From: Neurospora tetrasperma FGSC 2508
Lineage: Eukaryota > Ascomycota > Sordariomycetes > Sordariales > Sordariaceae
Assembly: GCF_000213175.1 (NCBI RefSeq)
Contig: NW_009799099.1
Location: 1,377,560-1,441,559 of the forward strand
DNA length: 64,000 nucleotides
Reading direction: 5' to 3'
The position numbers and the translations under genes were made by a program. Shown one piece after another: positions 40,140-52,187 of the stretch (its first letter is position 1; each line of letters opens with the position of its first letter). The notes below the pieces were generated by a model. The model did no database searches and was not told the origin of the DNA. It was given only the letters and a program-made list of their open reading frames with translations.

Positions 40140-40172
40140 GAAAAAAAAAGAAAAAAAAAGAAAAAAAAAGAA
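40140..40172 (+). repeat. GA9 decamer repeat after TA run
   Basis: Three units of G followed by nine A, directly after a (TA)n stretch at 40129-40137. A simple-sequence patch with no gene context. Confidence 0.8.
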
Positions 40173-42250
40173 ACCAATAGTGTGGTTTCTGTCGGACGCC
40201 CGAACATCACTCTATGGCACCATTTTCGGGTTCTCCGCCTGGCGCAGAGAGGATATTTTTGATGGAGAGAGATTTTTTTTGGGAGAGCGCAGCGATGTGG
40301 CCGTTTTTGTCAGTTCTGAAATGATGATGTGTTGCTTGCTTGCGAGGAGAGTCGGCGAAGGGGCAGGGTGAGGAGGGGTTGGGCGACCGAAGCGGCGCCG
40401 CGGCGACAGTGACACTGGCGAGCGGCTCCTCTTTACAAGAATAAAGGGATGTCTTGTCACCATTCGGGGACCCATCGGGGCCCCATCCGCGAAGAGCCGA
40501 CTGCGGAGCCTCCGGCTCGCAGTCTTCCGGACCCCCTTTTGCGACGTGAACCGTTTGTTCTCGAGGTACACTACATTTACACGCCAACTGCCTGATGGCC
40601 CTGATGGGGAAAAAAAGACGTACCGATCGTCAATTTGTCCTACGTAAGACATCTTCGCACATATCCAGAAGGGGCTCCAGTTCAGCCATAGTCTAACTCC
40701 TTGATATTTCCGTTTGAAACCCGGATAGAATGAAATGGATTCAGTATGGAGGGCGTGAATGATCTTTCATTTTATCTCCCCAGTATCGTGACTGATCGTA
40801 CGATCCAAGCTGTAGTATCCGCCGCATCGTTGACTCTCGAGTTCGCGCGGTTCGAGGCCAGTATGGAGTAGAATCAAAGAGGAAAAAGAACGCTTTTAGT
40901 GTAGAGAAGTCTCGTCAAGTACGGATGATGTGAGATGGATGGACCAAATGGATAGAAAGGAATAAAGTTGTGTAAACATTGGAGCGAAGAAACAGTGGAT
41001 TCGAGATGAACGGCATAAACGACCCCTGACCCTTGTTAACAACGCCCTTCAGTGAGTGCAGTGCTGTTGTGGGCTCCGGCTCGTTGTGGCACAGTGCTGT
41101 GATGACGGGTCACCCATCATCACGACACGGTATGATGGCCAATGACACCACATGTCAGTCTTCATCTTTGGGTGCGAGAACGGACATGTCCAGATAGTTT
41201 TTACGAATCGGGCCTGGTGGTCATTCAGTCGATAATAAGCAAAAACACTAAAGCTGCAGCTGGCGTCAGACCTTGAAGTACTATAATGGGAACTCTCAGA
41301 CTCTACGTAGTGCGGAAAGAAGATGTCTGCCAGTTGGGGAGAGATGCCAGCCCAGTCTTCGTCCTTCAAGCTGCAAGACTTGTATCACAATCAATTGCAG
41401 GTCACAAGACGACGAGTACCATGTTGTCATACCGCACCACCGGGCTCACCATCCGGTATTGTGCTCCCGATCAACAGATGAAAGTGCTTCCATGGAAGTT
41501 CCATGGAAGTTCCATTGATGTTCAGGAGCTCTGGAGTAAAAAGCTGGATTGGCCATCTTGAGGAGATTACCTTTGCGCCTCACCTTGAGCTCCCTGGCTT
41601 GCCCAGCTTCGCCTGGCACCAACATCACAACGTTGGTGGATGTGACAACCATCTCGCCTTTTCCGTGCCCATCCGTCATGAAAGGTTTCAGGACGGCTCG
41701 ATCGGCCGCCGTTTTTTCCTCTCTCATTCACTTTGTGCGTATCAGGGCCATAGTACTCTATGTTGATACCGCTTTTCAGGGAGGCGGTAAGCTGGCAAAG
41801 CTGGGGTCTGGAGATGCACACGCCAGCTCATCTCGGTATAGCTAAACCCGGTCGACCGGTTCTCCAAAGACATTGCAATGATCAACATCCTTCTGCTTCC
41901 TACCCGCTTTTCTTTTGGCCTTCTAGAGGCTCCTGAGTCCTGGAGAAAGGCTGATAGCTGTATCCGACGGTGTGGTTCTGGGCCCCTCGTGTCGAGACCG
42001 AAGTGCACGCGTTTCTTGCATTGCAGAAGCTAGAGAATACACACAGATCAGATCCGTGATGCCCATGCGGTGTCGTCGGCCACATGGCCTTCGACCAGGG
42101 GGCGGACCAGCCATCTGGTGCGAGACTCCTCCGTACCCGGAGCGGAATAGTCTCAGACAGGGGACTTTGGGGCGCACAAACGGAAAGTATTCTTTTCCCC
42201 TTTTCAGCGATTAGTCTCCTGAATACCCATGGATGGGGAGACAAAAAGAT

Positions 42251-42340
42251 GGCAAGTGAAGCGAAATGTGTGATTTAAAAGGACTCCAAACAGCTCTTGA
42301 TGTAGGTAGACTCCCCATCACACATGTCGCTTCACTTGCC
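42251..42340. repeat. Hairpin with 24-bp arms
   Basis: Arms at 42251-42274 (starting GGCAAGTGAAGCGA) and 42317-42340 are inverted copies with one mismatch, separated by a 42-base loop. The outer flanks (GAT and AAC sides) do not form a target duplication. A transcript would fold into a roughly 90-nt stem-loop. It could be a small-RNA precursor, a processed inverted repeat or the remains of a very small element. Sequence alone cannot decide. Confidence 0.6.
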
Positions 42341-44238
42341 AACTAGATCACTGGCAGAAATGCGAGTTAGTGGAATGCTCCCCGTGATGAAACCCCCAAC
42401 CGACAGAAGGATAGTGGTAGCGAAAGGCGCAATATGCAGGGGTTTGAGTTTCCCGTCCTGATTTACATCAAATCATGGCGTTGATCCATGTGTCCGCTCC
42501 GCTCTGCCCGGTTCTCCGTAGATTCATCGAAGGGAAATGGAAGGAAATGCTTTGTCCAAGTTGCATCGGAGCATTAACATGACATGTTATGTCCATGGAC
42601 ACGAACTTTGCTGACGGCATGCAGTGATCTCCCGTCCTTCCCTTGCTTCGCCTATGCTGGCACACTGATCGAAGGATGGACACAACGATGATGATGAAGA
42701 AGGTGATGGTGGACGTTGATTACGCAAACATTGAGATGGCCGAATCCTCGCCAGATGTCATCGCCGGTTCCCGGCTGGTCGTTGGTGGCCCTTTGTCATG
42801 TTCATGTCTTGGGGTCCAGGGGAAACCAGGCGAGGCCAGGCGAGCCATGAGCCATCCCGCAGGAGTGACTTGACCACATCTAGTTTACCGCAACGGATCC
42901 CCAGGTCATGGCACGGGATTATTGGGTGCCTACTTAGCGACCCTGGGTTTTTCCTCTCGAGGGCTTTGCAGTTTGCACTGTTCGCGGTACCTGAAGGTCC
43001 CGTATGGACACTAACACCCTTCTGTTGGCTTGGGTCGTACTGGAAGGTCTTGGAGGTCTGTGCATCCAATAGACACCCAGCTGGCCTCCCCTTTCCTTTC
43101 TCCTCTTGCATCACTAATGTTGTAGTCATGGTCACTGTCTCTCCACTGTTCGTATCCTCCATCTGAAACCGTATCGCTGAGATGTGGAAGGTTGTGTCTC
43201 TTGGTACTTGTTTTTGTAGACTGTCTCTTGAAGTACCTATCTTTGTATCTATTCCGCTCCTCTTTCACGATGAAGACGTCGGAGACCGGAGTTCTCATGT
43301 GGACTTTTTCAACCCAAACAGCAGAGAGCAACTCTGCAAGGCACTGAGAAAGCCCGAACGGCGGCAACTACTATGTATTGGGTGTTTGTGCCTCGGCTCA
43401 CAATGTCGCTGGCCTTTGGATCACCATCCTCTCCGCAGATACTGCGCGGGACATGGTCCAGGCGAGGAGACAAAGAGTCCGAGCAACAAGCCAAGAGTGG
43501 ATGCTGGCGATGCTCCCATCATGCTCCACTGGGATGACAATCTTGAGTGCAGGTAGAAGAGCTTCCGAAGTTTGCCGGTAACCGAAAGATCCATGGGCTA
43601 TGAACAATGATGATGAAAGGCCATTGCGTTCAATATAAAACCCAGTCAATGATGGATGGTTTGCAGGACGCGAGGTTTATCAACATCAACAACTAACAAT
43701 ACCAAGTACCTACTTGCCTACCTTATCGTGTCTACCTTATAACCTGAAGTACTACATACCTCTATGCACAGGAAATCCAGGAACAGATGTGTGTGTGTGT
43801 GTGCGCGTTAGGCAAGTGCAGTGCAGCAACAGACCAGTAGTGGTGGGGTGAGCACCGAGCAGACACAGCAATGATTTTCCACAGCTGCCCGAGTGTCCGT
43901 CACTCTCCGTCACTCTCCACCGTAGTTCCGTGATGCTGTACCTGCAGTGTACAAGCCGACGATCGGTCCAGCCGGACCCCGGGCAATGCAGTGTCGGTGG
44001 TCGACCATCCAGAAGCAAGGTTCCCCTGGAACTCCTGGGTACAGGTCCCATTTCCACTCTTTTCTTCTTTTTCGAATTCTGCGCCGCCCTGCGCTAGACC
44101 TTGAGGAATCCCCATCCTTGGAGGATCACATCGGTCTTGGCGCAAATCGACCAAAGAAAATCGACGAACCTCGCAGCTGGAGACTCGCTGAATGGAGACT
44201 GGAGACGACGCATCTTTACCTGCAGTGCCCTGAGTGCA

Positions 44239-44263
44239 CTAGTGTACATACCTAGTACACTAG
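44239..44263. repeat. Short hairpin CTAGTGTAC/GTACACTAG
   Basis: Perfect nine-base arms surround ATACCTA, within a patch rich in TAGTAC and CCTAGG words about 740 bp before the PH-protein start. It is a possible binding site for a dimeric factor or a leader hairpin; unproven. Confidence 0.4.
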
Positions 44264-44999
44264 GTAAGGTACTCTAGTACATACTGCGCAGTATATCGCC
44301 TGCCCCACACCCTCTGCTCCTCCTGCCTCCTCTACACTAAAACTCTCCCCAGGTGGATTTCTCCTCCTTCATTAATTTCGCTCCGCTGCCCTTTTCGCTT
44401 TCCTTCCATTCACTGTGTTTGTGGGCTTACCACATTTCCTAACGTATTTGTCTCGCTTGCTGCCCACGTCCTTCATGGCTGCACGTCCTAATACTTCCAT
44501 ATAGATCAGACGCCCCAAATAATCTTGGACCCTAATCCTCGCCTTGTGAGACAGCGAGAGGACCTACAAGTGGAAAGTTGGTTGTCGGGGCGCATACACC
44601 TGTCAGGTACAAACATACCTACCTAGGTACTTTGATCTCCAGTCTCGTTGGTCACAGCAGGCGAAACAGGGTTCCCGGCACTCTCTGTTTGTCGAAAAAA
44701 AAAACAAAAGAACATCAAGATCGACCGTCCCGCTTCTCCCCTCGGCCACCACTTCTAGCGACACCAGTCAAAGAAAAGAGGCACCGTTGTCACCATCTTC
44801 TTCCATCCGACGGCCTTTCTTTTTCTTCCATTTCGGCCTCACAATGCGCGCCGTTTAATACTTAATACCACCCGCTATTACTCAACGTCATCACGACTCA
44901 ACACCCTTGATATCGACGACATAGGCTTCGACATCGACACTCGATTCGCTTCCGTGGTCCTCGTTCAATCCTCGATTCTAGTCGACACTTTTAGTTTCT

Positions 45000-47157
45000 A
45001 TGGAGGGCATTCTGTGCGTGCCCCCCGATAGGGGCCCCATCATTGGGAGGGCGGTTTGGAAGGTGCGCACATATCTGGAGAATCTCAAGCCCGAGGAGCT
45101 TTGTGTGTCTGGACAAATTCTGATCGGTTAATAGCCTCGCTACGTCGTTCTGGGAAATGGGCTACGGGAACCGCAAATACAGTCTGGCCTGGGCCGATCA
45201 CAGAGCAACCGAAGCTCTACGCCAGCCCGGATGCAGATCAAGGTGTCTCCGGATACCATGTATCTTTCCATCTACAAGTCCAAGGTAAGCTCCGGTGCCC
45301 TCTCGGTTCGCCTGTGTGGTAGCCCGAGGTTGGTCTATCAAACTGGTCAGCGTTTCTAACATCCACTCAACCGTGTAGGAGGATTGGGAGCCGGCATTGC
45401 AAGTCGCCGTGTCCTTGATAACCGACTGCCAGGTACAGATGCTGGCTCACCGCAAGCAAGGGCCCGTACTCCCAACGATGGTTGTCAATGTCGCCCCTGA
45501 TCCCGCCGCCGAGAAGATGCGCAAACGTCGTTCGAGCAGGACCGCCGGTCTAACCACCGGGAAGGACTCGATTCCTTCGACACTGCTGTTTCGCGCAGGT
45601 GAGGATAGCCAATCGTACCCTTCGCTCCACGAATGGGCTCGCTTCATCCAACAGCTTATCCGCCCGAATGTCGTCCCAGAGGGGCAGGCCACCCAGCCCC
45701 CTTTGAGTCCCATCACTCCGGCCTCGCCAAGTTTTGTCAACCCGTTCTCACCCCGATCCGGCGATCAACAACATAGACCAAACAGCGGGAGCGCAAGCTC
45801 GCGACCCAGTTTTCACCCCATGAATTTTGCACCATTATTCACCAGCCGCGAGCGCCCTGTCACTCTAGTCGATACCCCGAGTCTACACTCCAAGCGCAGC
45901 GATGTGTCGTCGCAAACCAGCTCCATGAACCCAGGCTTGGGGCATCAGCATTATACGGCCATGTTCCCTGCCGATCTTCCATCACCGGCTACCACTATTG
46001 GTGAGTACCAGGGCGAGTTTATCGAGGGCTGGACTTCCGCTCAGGGGAGGTCTTCCGCACTGAGCTCACCCGTAAGAGGACGTGACAACAGCGTCGGTTC
46101 CCACTCACCAGCGCCGCTTCCCCATCAGATGCTCGACCCCACTTCACCCCCGGGCCCTCGGGAGACCATCCTGGATAGAGCCTTCCAAATGCGCTGCATT
46201 CCAGGATCGGAGCGCGATGTCCCAGGAGAAGAGAAACTTAGCTCGCTGGCTCGTTTCGATGCATTGATGCGAGAATTGGATGACAAGAGGAAGAAGCGCG
46301 AGGCGGATGAAGCTAGGAGCAGATCCGCCACACTTGCAACCTCAGATCCTGCAACAGAAAGACCTGGACTTAAAAGTGCATGGGACGTGGCCGAAGCCTC
46401 GAGCCCAGAGGAGGACATTGACGAAGAGGACGAGGATAGTGATTTGCCTGAGGTTGAGCGTGACTCGGAGGATGGCTTCATGATTCCATCCTCTACTCGA
46501 AGAGCACTGGAGTTCATCACGGGAAGGAACGAGCTGGCTTCGCCACAAAAGCAGTCCTCTCGCCAACCGATCCGGGTTCCGTTGATGTATAACGCAGACG
46601 CCTTGAACGCTTTGTCATCAGGTGGTGGCAGTTCCTCTCGACCACAGACCGGTTATTCTCACAGGTCTCGTCCATCCATTGGCGCAAGAACACAGTCACA
46701 ACCTCAAATGACGGAGATGCTTGCTGCTTATGGAAGCCCACTAATGGGCGTTCTTGAAGGACACTCCGAGACGTCGTTTGAAGAAAGTAATATAGCTACC
46801 GCGATGAACTCGACTACGTCGACGCCGCTTCAACATAGCCACCGTCACTCGACGTCGAGTGGCAAGCGCCTGAGCTTCAGCGATTTCACCAAACGTCTCA
46901 GCAGCACAAGTAGCTTGCTCCTGGTCCAGACCAATAACAGCACCGGTAGCAGTCGTGGCAGCAGCAACAGTGAGGCCGACAGCACACAGGCTCAACCTCA
47001 ACAGCGACCACCGTCACCGTTGCAGGGCGACAAGATGATCCCTCGGAGCGCTGGCTCGCCGCCGCAACGTTCGATCGACCGAGATGCTTCGGACAAGAGA
47101 TGCGGCTGGCGCGGCAGCGTTGGGGTGTTTGGCGGTCCAGAGGGCGGTTTCCTTTAG
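45000..47157 (+). CDS. Fungal PH-domain protein (YHR131C/YNL144C-like)
   Basis: Three exons (45000-45062, 45135-45284, 45379-47157) give 663 aa. Joining exon 1 to exon 2 recreates GRAVWK-PRYVVLGNG, the beta1-beta2 signature of a pleckstrin-homology domain. The domain continues through MYLSIYKSKEDWEPALQ and ends near SLHEWARFIQQLIRPN, with its conserved Trp. The remaining ~450 residues are Ser/Pro-rich and low-complexity, with an acidic patch (SSPEEDIDEEDEDSDLPE) and a short coiled segment near LMRELDDKRKKREADEAR. PH domains bind phosphoinositides or proteins, so a cortical or membrane role is likely, but the function of this family is poorly known. The first donor is the weak GTGCGC. It is required because the frame closes soon after it. 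Confidence 0.82.
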
Positions 47158-49699
47158 AAGAGGGCTAAACGGCGCCCTTTTGTACCAAGCGCCACCTCGT
47201 CAACCGCTGCGATCTCGCTTGTGACAAGTAAGAAGGAGCGGAAGCTGTTTAAACCAAGTTCTTGGCTCGGACTGGCTCGTTGAGCTTTGCCCCCATTCTT
47301 GGACCTTCACCTACGTGCATCACTTGTTGCTGGAGTCTCTCATCACAGTCCGCCCAACTCTTATTTCACACACATGGCTCTATCAATTCTCTCCCATCGT
47401 CAATAGCTCGTCTTGGCATCTACAACAACTCGTATTTAACGACTTTTCACGATCGAGCGAAACTCAACATTACCATATCATATCTGCACAAACCGGAGTT
47501 GGGAGGGCCACACGGGCATCTGGCGTTAGACATCATCATCATCATCATTATGAGTAGCTTATCTTTTTCCTGCTTTCATGCTTTGGTTAATCCACATCAC
47601 ATACACTCTGAAGGCGTCCCCATTGGGAAGACATGACTTACGTCCTTTGGAAAGAAGAAGAGGAGAAAGAAACGAGGTGGGGGCAAATAAAGCCAAAGAA
47701 GTTGGGTACGGGAGTTTTGGGGAGGACGAAATGGGGGAAAAGTTAGAGGATGGCTCGTTGTAGGAGAGCAGGAGGGCTCATGTAATATGAGCAACTGGGC
47801 CAATATGCCGCAATGTATATATATTCACACGAACGACTACAAAATTGACATTACTGGACATACTTAGATTTTAAACTGTTTCTATGTGCCGTGGCGAAAT
47901 TTGTGGCCTGACTTGTCGAGGCCACAGCCCGTCTGTTACCATTCATTGATGCCGCAACGAACACAAAATGGCACAAGCGACAACCAGATGGTGTTCCATG
48001 CGCTCCGACAGATACGCTACATAATCACTACTAGGGTCATTCTTTCTCTCAAACTCACATCGATAGAACTCGCCTGTTCTTTTCTTTTTTGAATTCAGCC
48101 GCAATAAACAGTCATCAGTTAGAGCTCATATAAATCAAAGAGATACCTAGGTTTAGCAAGAGAAATCCGCTGAGTTCGAGTCTCAGTCCAACTGCAAAAG
48201 TCGAGGCATCAGGTGTACTGTAGTGGTACATACTGTGGTAAAAGCCCCCCCACTTACCGCAGGGGTCAGGTGTTTAGTGGTCCCGCTCCCATCCCCGTGG
48301 GGCCCGGGGACCAAATGGATGACGGGCGGAGCTCCGAGCTTCAGTGTTCTTCCCTGAAGAAACAACACCTCACTTCAGCCTCAAAGCTGCAATCAACTGT
48401 TTTGTCTCACAACAAATGCCCAATATCGTTCGCTTGACTTTCTGGGAAAACAAGCATACCTCTAGTCTGTAAGCTGAACATACCGCAACATTTATGCCCA
48501 CCAGAAATCGATTTCGAAGGTCTCCACCCTCCAGCGCCCTCGAAACGACAGGTAGGAAAAGGCAGCCCGCGTTGATACGGTACTTATTTCGAGCCGTTTG
48601 GTCGGATAGCTAGACATGACTGGGTGACGCTGCTCATTCACGGTAGTGTAAAGTACAAGGTATAGATACTTTCAATAATCATACCATCATATTACTCAAG
48701 CCTTGGTATATCAACTCCAGTCCTTAGTAACCTTTGCCATCGACTCTCTCGGAGTTTCGCCCACGCTCGTCTTGGATAGGTTGCTTTTAGCTCAGTCTAC
48801 CCGACCGTCAGTCAAACAGTTGCTGCACAGCCGACCAGACCCAAGTCCCAAAAACTTCAAGTTGCTTGAGCCTTGGAGCAGAAGCCACCCAGTAGTCAAT
48901 ACTCAAATACCCCCGCCGACGCAGTAAGCAATTTTTTTCCATCCGACCGAACTTCCCGACTAGAAGCAGGTAGCTTGGACTCAACCTCGTCATCATCTAC
49001 TTGTAAGTCATGGACGTGCTTGACTTCTTCCTGCTTCCAATGTTCGTTCTCTCTTTCACACCAGACCATCGAGATTGGATCCAGGGGCATCCATTGCCAA
49101 GCAACAATGCACATACGCAACTACCTAACGGCCACGACTGCACACGGTTCTCCCCGCGATCGGCGAGCTTCTCTTTTTACTTAGTGTTGTTAGTGCAGAA
49201 CTAAGGTGGATGACGGTTGCTCTTTGCTGAACCCCTCTTCGGTGCAGGGCAGTGATCGATGCTTGTAGAGGTAATGACCACCAACAGACACCATTCACCT
49301 TCTTCGCACTGTCGCAGCGTCGTAGTGGGTAACTGAAGCCTCAGCTGTCTCCTCGGTCGCTGTTACATCCGCTAGATGCCGGCTCCGGCTGCCTACAAGT
49401 CCCCTACCTACCAAGCAACAACCTTATCTGAGCGGCAACCGGGAAGCCCACCTTACCTACCTGCCTAGCTTTACCTACGTCGATATCATATACATACCAC
49501 CACCGGACAACAACTCAACCTGCATCCTCCTCCACGACCACCTTGTTGCTGTGCTGTCGCCTCCGCTCCCCAGTGTCAATGTTCATCTAACACGCGACCG
49601 CCAGCATTCCGTCTCGCTTCCATCCGACCGTCATCGCTTCTCACCATTCAACAACGCTGCGGGAACGGACATCGGTCCCGCGCCAGATACGATTTCACC
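47158..49699. other. 2.5-kb spacer before GID7
   Basis: Holds the PH-protein 3' end and the GID7 promoter and leader. A tRNA-like stretch at 48117-48194 was examined and rejected. TACCTACC-type words are dense at 49400-49485. The GID7 frame is open from 49469, after TAG at 49466, but contains no ATG before 50102. No other gene was found. Confidence 0.5.
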
Positions 49700-52187
49700 G
49701 TGGCAGACCGAACCCCCAACCAGCAAGTTCCCATAGATCCCCCAAACTCCGACCAACACTCAAACACCCCGCAACCTCCGGCTTCCTCTTCCAGCACTGT
49801 CGAACTTGCCCCAATTTCCGCTCCACCCTTCCCAGCTGCTCCCCCGCAGCCACCGTCCGTGACGCCATCGGTTCCCACCAGTCTCCCACCGTTGTACGTC
49901 CCTCAAGGCCCACACGACCGCCCGTACGCCTACACTCCGTCCCAAGTCCTCGGCCGCCGCCGACTAAGTGATTTGGACGAAAACGGACAAGACGAATACC
50001 GTCCAGCTTCGATCGACGTCTCAGTCAACGCCACCTCTTCGGCAGCCGCTACTACGACCACTTATACGTCCCTGCGACCACTCAAGCGAAGACGCGGGAT
50101 CATGTCGGCCGACATCGATGGCCAGAACTCGTCGAATGGAGTTGGGCAGTCGCTATCTAATGGATCTCGGGCAGAGATCACAATGGCGGTATCTAATGGA
50201 AACGGGACGCTCAAGGCAGCATCTGGGCCTCCAAATGGATCGGCTTGGGAGGTGAACCGCCCAAGGTTACCATCAGGGAATTACCACGGCCACAACCGGG
50301 AACAGTTTACACGTCTCCTGATACAGGCCATGACGGAGATGGGATACAACGACGCAGCAGACAAACTCAGTCAGGACAGCGGCTATCGACTTGAAAACCC
50401 TACGGTGGCTGCCTTTCGAGCGGCTGTCTTGGACGGTGACTGGGGAAAGGCGGAGGAGCTTCTTAACGATGCGCAGGTTGCTGGAATAGCAGATCCTGGT
50501 TTGAGGGATGGCCTGATACTTGCCGCAGGAGCGGATCGCAACATGATGAAGCTTTGGCTTAGACAGCAGAAGTACTTGGAGCTACTGGAAAGGCGCGAAA
50601 CACCACGGGCTTTGGTGGTGCTGCGGACGGAGCTCACACCGTTGTGCGGGGACCAGCACCAGAAGCTGGAGTTCCTGTCAAGCCTGTTAATGTGTGCGAG
50701 TGCCGAGGACCTGAAGGATAAGGCCGGATGGGACGGTGCTCGCGGAGAAAGTCGGCACACCTTGCTCTCTGAGCTATCTAGTATGTTGAGGAGTGTCAAC
50801 CTTTGGGTCTTCAAGCCTGCTAACACGTTTTGCCCAGAATTCGTTTCGCCTTCAGTTATGCTCCCTGAGCACAGGTTGGCGGCACTTCTTAGTCAGGCGC
50901 AAGAAATCCAAATTAGCAACTGCCTATATCACTCGACCCTCCAAACACCCTCTCTTTACAAGGACCACGTGTGCGATAGGAAGGCTTTTCCCACGATTGC
51001 CAAGTATAAGCTGGATGAACACAACGGCAATGAAGTGTGGCAAGTGAGGTTTTCACATGACGGGACACGCTTGGCAAGTTGCGGCATGGAGCGTCTTGTC
51101 GTCATCTACAGCGTACCTGAGTTCAAAGTGCTACACAAGTTAGACACGGGCGATGAGCAACACGACAACCGGGGTGTAGGTAATATCGCATGGAGCCCGG
51201 ACGACAAGATGCTCGTCACTTGCGCAATGAATGCCAAAGTGTGGGATACCGAGGTAAGTGCAGGAAAAGACAGCCACGGCCATAAGTCTCTGTCTGTCCT
51301 GCATTCGCTAACAAGAGGTGATATTGTAGACTGGAGCGCTGCTCAGGACTATCGACCAATTCAACGAGCCAGTCAGTAGTTGCGCTTGGGCAAGCAACTA
51401 CGTTCTTATCACCGGGTCCTTCGACAAGGACAGGTCAATCTGTTCCTGGAACTTCGGATCAGCCGACGTGTACAAGATCGTGTGGACGAAGGACCATCGC
51501 ACGGAAGACCTGGCGCTGTCCCCCGATAGAAACTGGGTTGTTGCCCTGGACGACCAAAAGCGGTTTCATGTCTACAACTACCACACGCGCGAGCAGGTTT
51601 ATTCACATGAGCTGAAGGATAGAGGAACATCACTCTGTATAAGCCAGGACTCGACGTCTTTGTTGGTAAATACACAGGTAGGAACAGCGATTTTGTATGA
51701 TATTCTCACCAAGGATGTCATTCACCAGTACAATCAACACAAGGGTGGGGAATTCCTTATCAGAACTTACCTTGGTGGCGCGAATGAGGGTTTCATCCTG
51801 TCTGGGAGCGAGGGTAAGTGATTTGAGGAAGCTTGTTGACGACATTTGAAGAGCAAATGACGGGGCTAACAGGCACATTCACAGACGGGTCAATATATAT
51901 CTACCACAGGTCCACGGGCGCCTTGGTAGCGCGGCTTAAGGGAGCCCATGCACCGCGTTGCAACTCTGTCACGTGGAACCCTTCAGATCCGCGCATGATT
52001 GCCAGCTGCGGAGATGATGGGTTGGTGAAGATGTAAGCTTGATAGCCCCTTTGGACCAGGACAGCCGTCAGTTTTGCTGACCATGTTGGACAGTTGGTAC
52101 CCCGAATGGCCCGACTGGGATGAGAATATGGAACACAGCGGCGCAAACAATAACGGAAGCGTCCACGACACAGCAAGGCCGCGATAG
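49700..52187 (+). CDS. gid7: GID/CTLH ubiquitin-ligase subunit GID7 (WDR26-like)
   Basis: Four exons, ending at 51253, 51330-51813, 51885-52032 and 52094-52187. Counted from GTG at 49700, they give 759 aa. A low-complexity Pro/Ser N-terminus with a basic LKRRRG patch precedes LisH and CTLH domains (NREQFTRLLIQAMTEMGY and AAFRAAVLDGDWGKAEELL). A WD40 propeller follows (HNGNEVWQVRFSHDGTRLAS, GNIAWSPDDKMLVTC, and GDGSIYIYHRSTGALV). The last intron restores VKIWYPEWPDWD. Gid7/WDR26 scaffolds the GID E3 ligase that degrades gluconeogenic enzymes when glucose returns. The start is uncertain: no ATG is in frame before 50102 (which would give 625 aa). The GTG sits in CACCGTGG, an ideal context apart from its first base. 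An unseen upstream exon is the alternative. Confidence 0.88.

Larger units (their letters stand above)
33837..44999. other. 11-kb gene-poor region
   Basis: The largest stretch without a supported gene. Open frames up to 146 codons occur on both strands (for example 40212-40652 minus), but none shows a domain, conserved motif or convincing exon chain. It contains a 439-bp MITE-like element, purine microsatellites (38619-38704, 40140-40172), a long hairpin (42251-42340), a GT run near 43790-43801 and a small hairpin at 44239-44263. The CSE1 3' end and the PH-protein promoter lie at its borders. Confidence 0.5.

Noticed and set aside
40207-40652. Minus-strand frames of 126 and 146 codons
   Set aside because: No conserved motif, two frames overlap, and no exon partners with matching phase were found.
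41488-41518. Short tandem/palindrome CTTCCATGGAAG
   Set aside because: Two and a half copies of an 11-base word. Too short to support a function or an element.
48117-48194. tRNA-like sequence with a B-box-like GTTCGAGTC and 6 of 7 paired acceptor bases
   Set aside because: The T-arm (CTGAG/CTCAG) and acceptor pair well, and the length is right. There is no D-arm, A-box or anticodon stem, so it is most likely chance or a long-dead relic.
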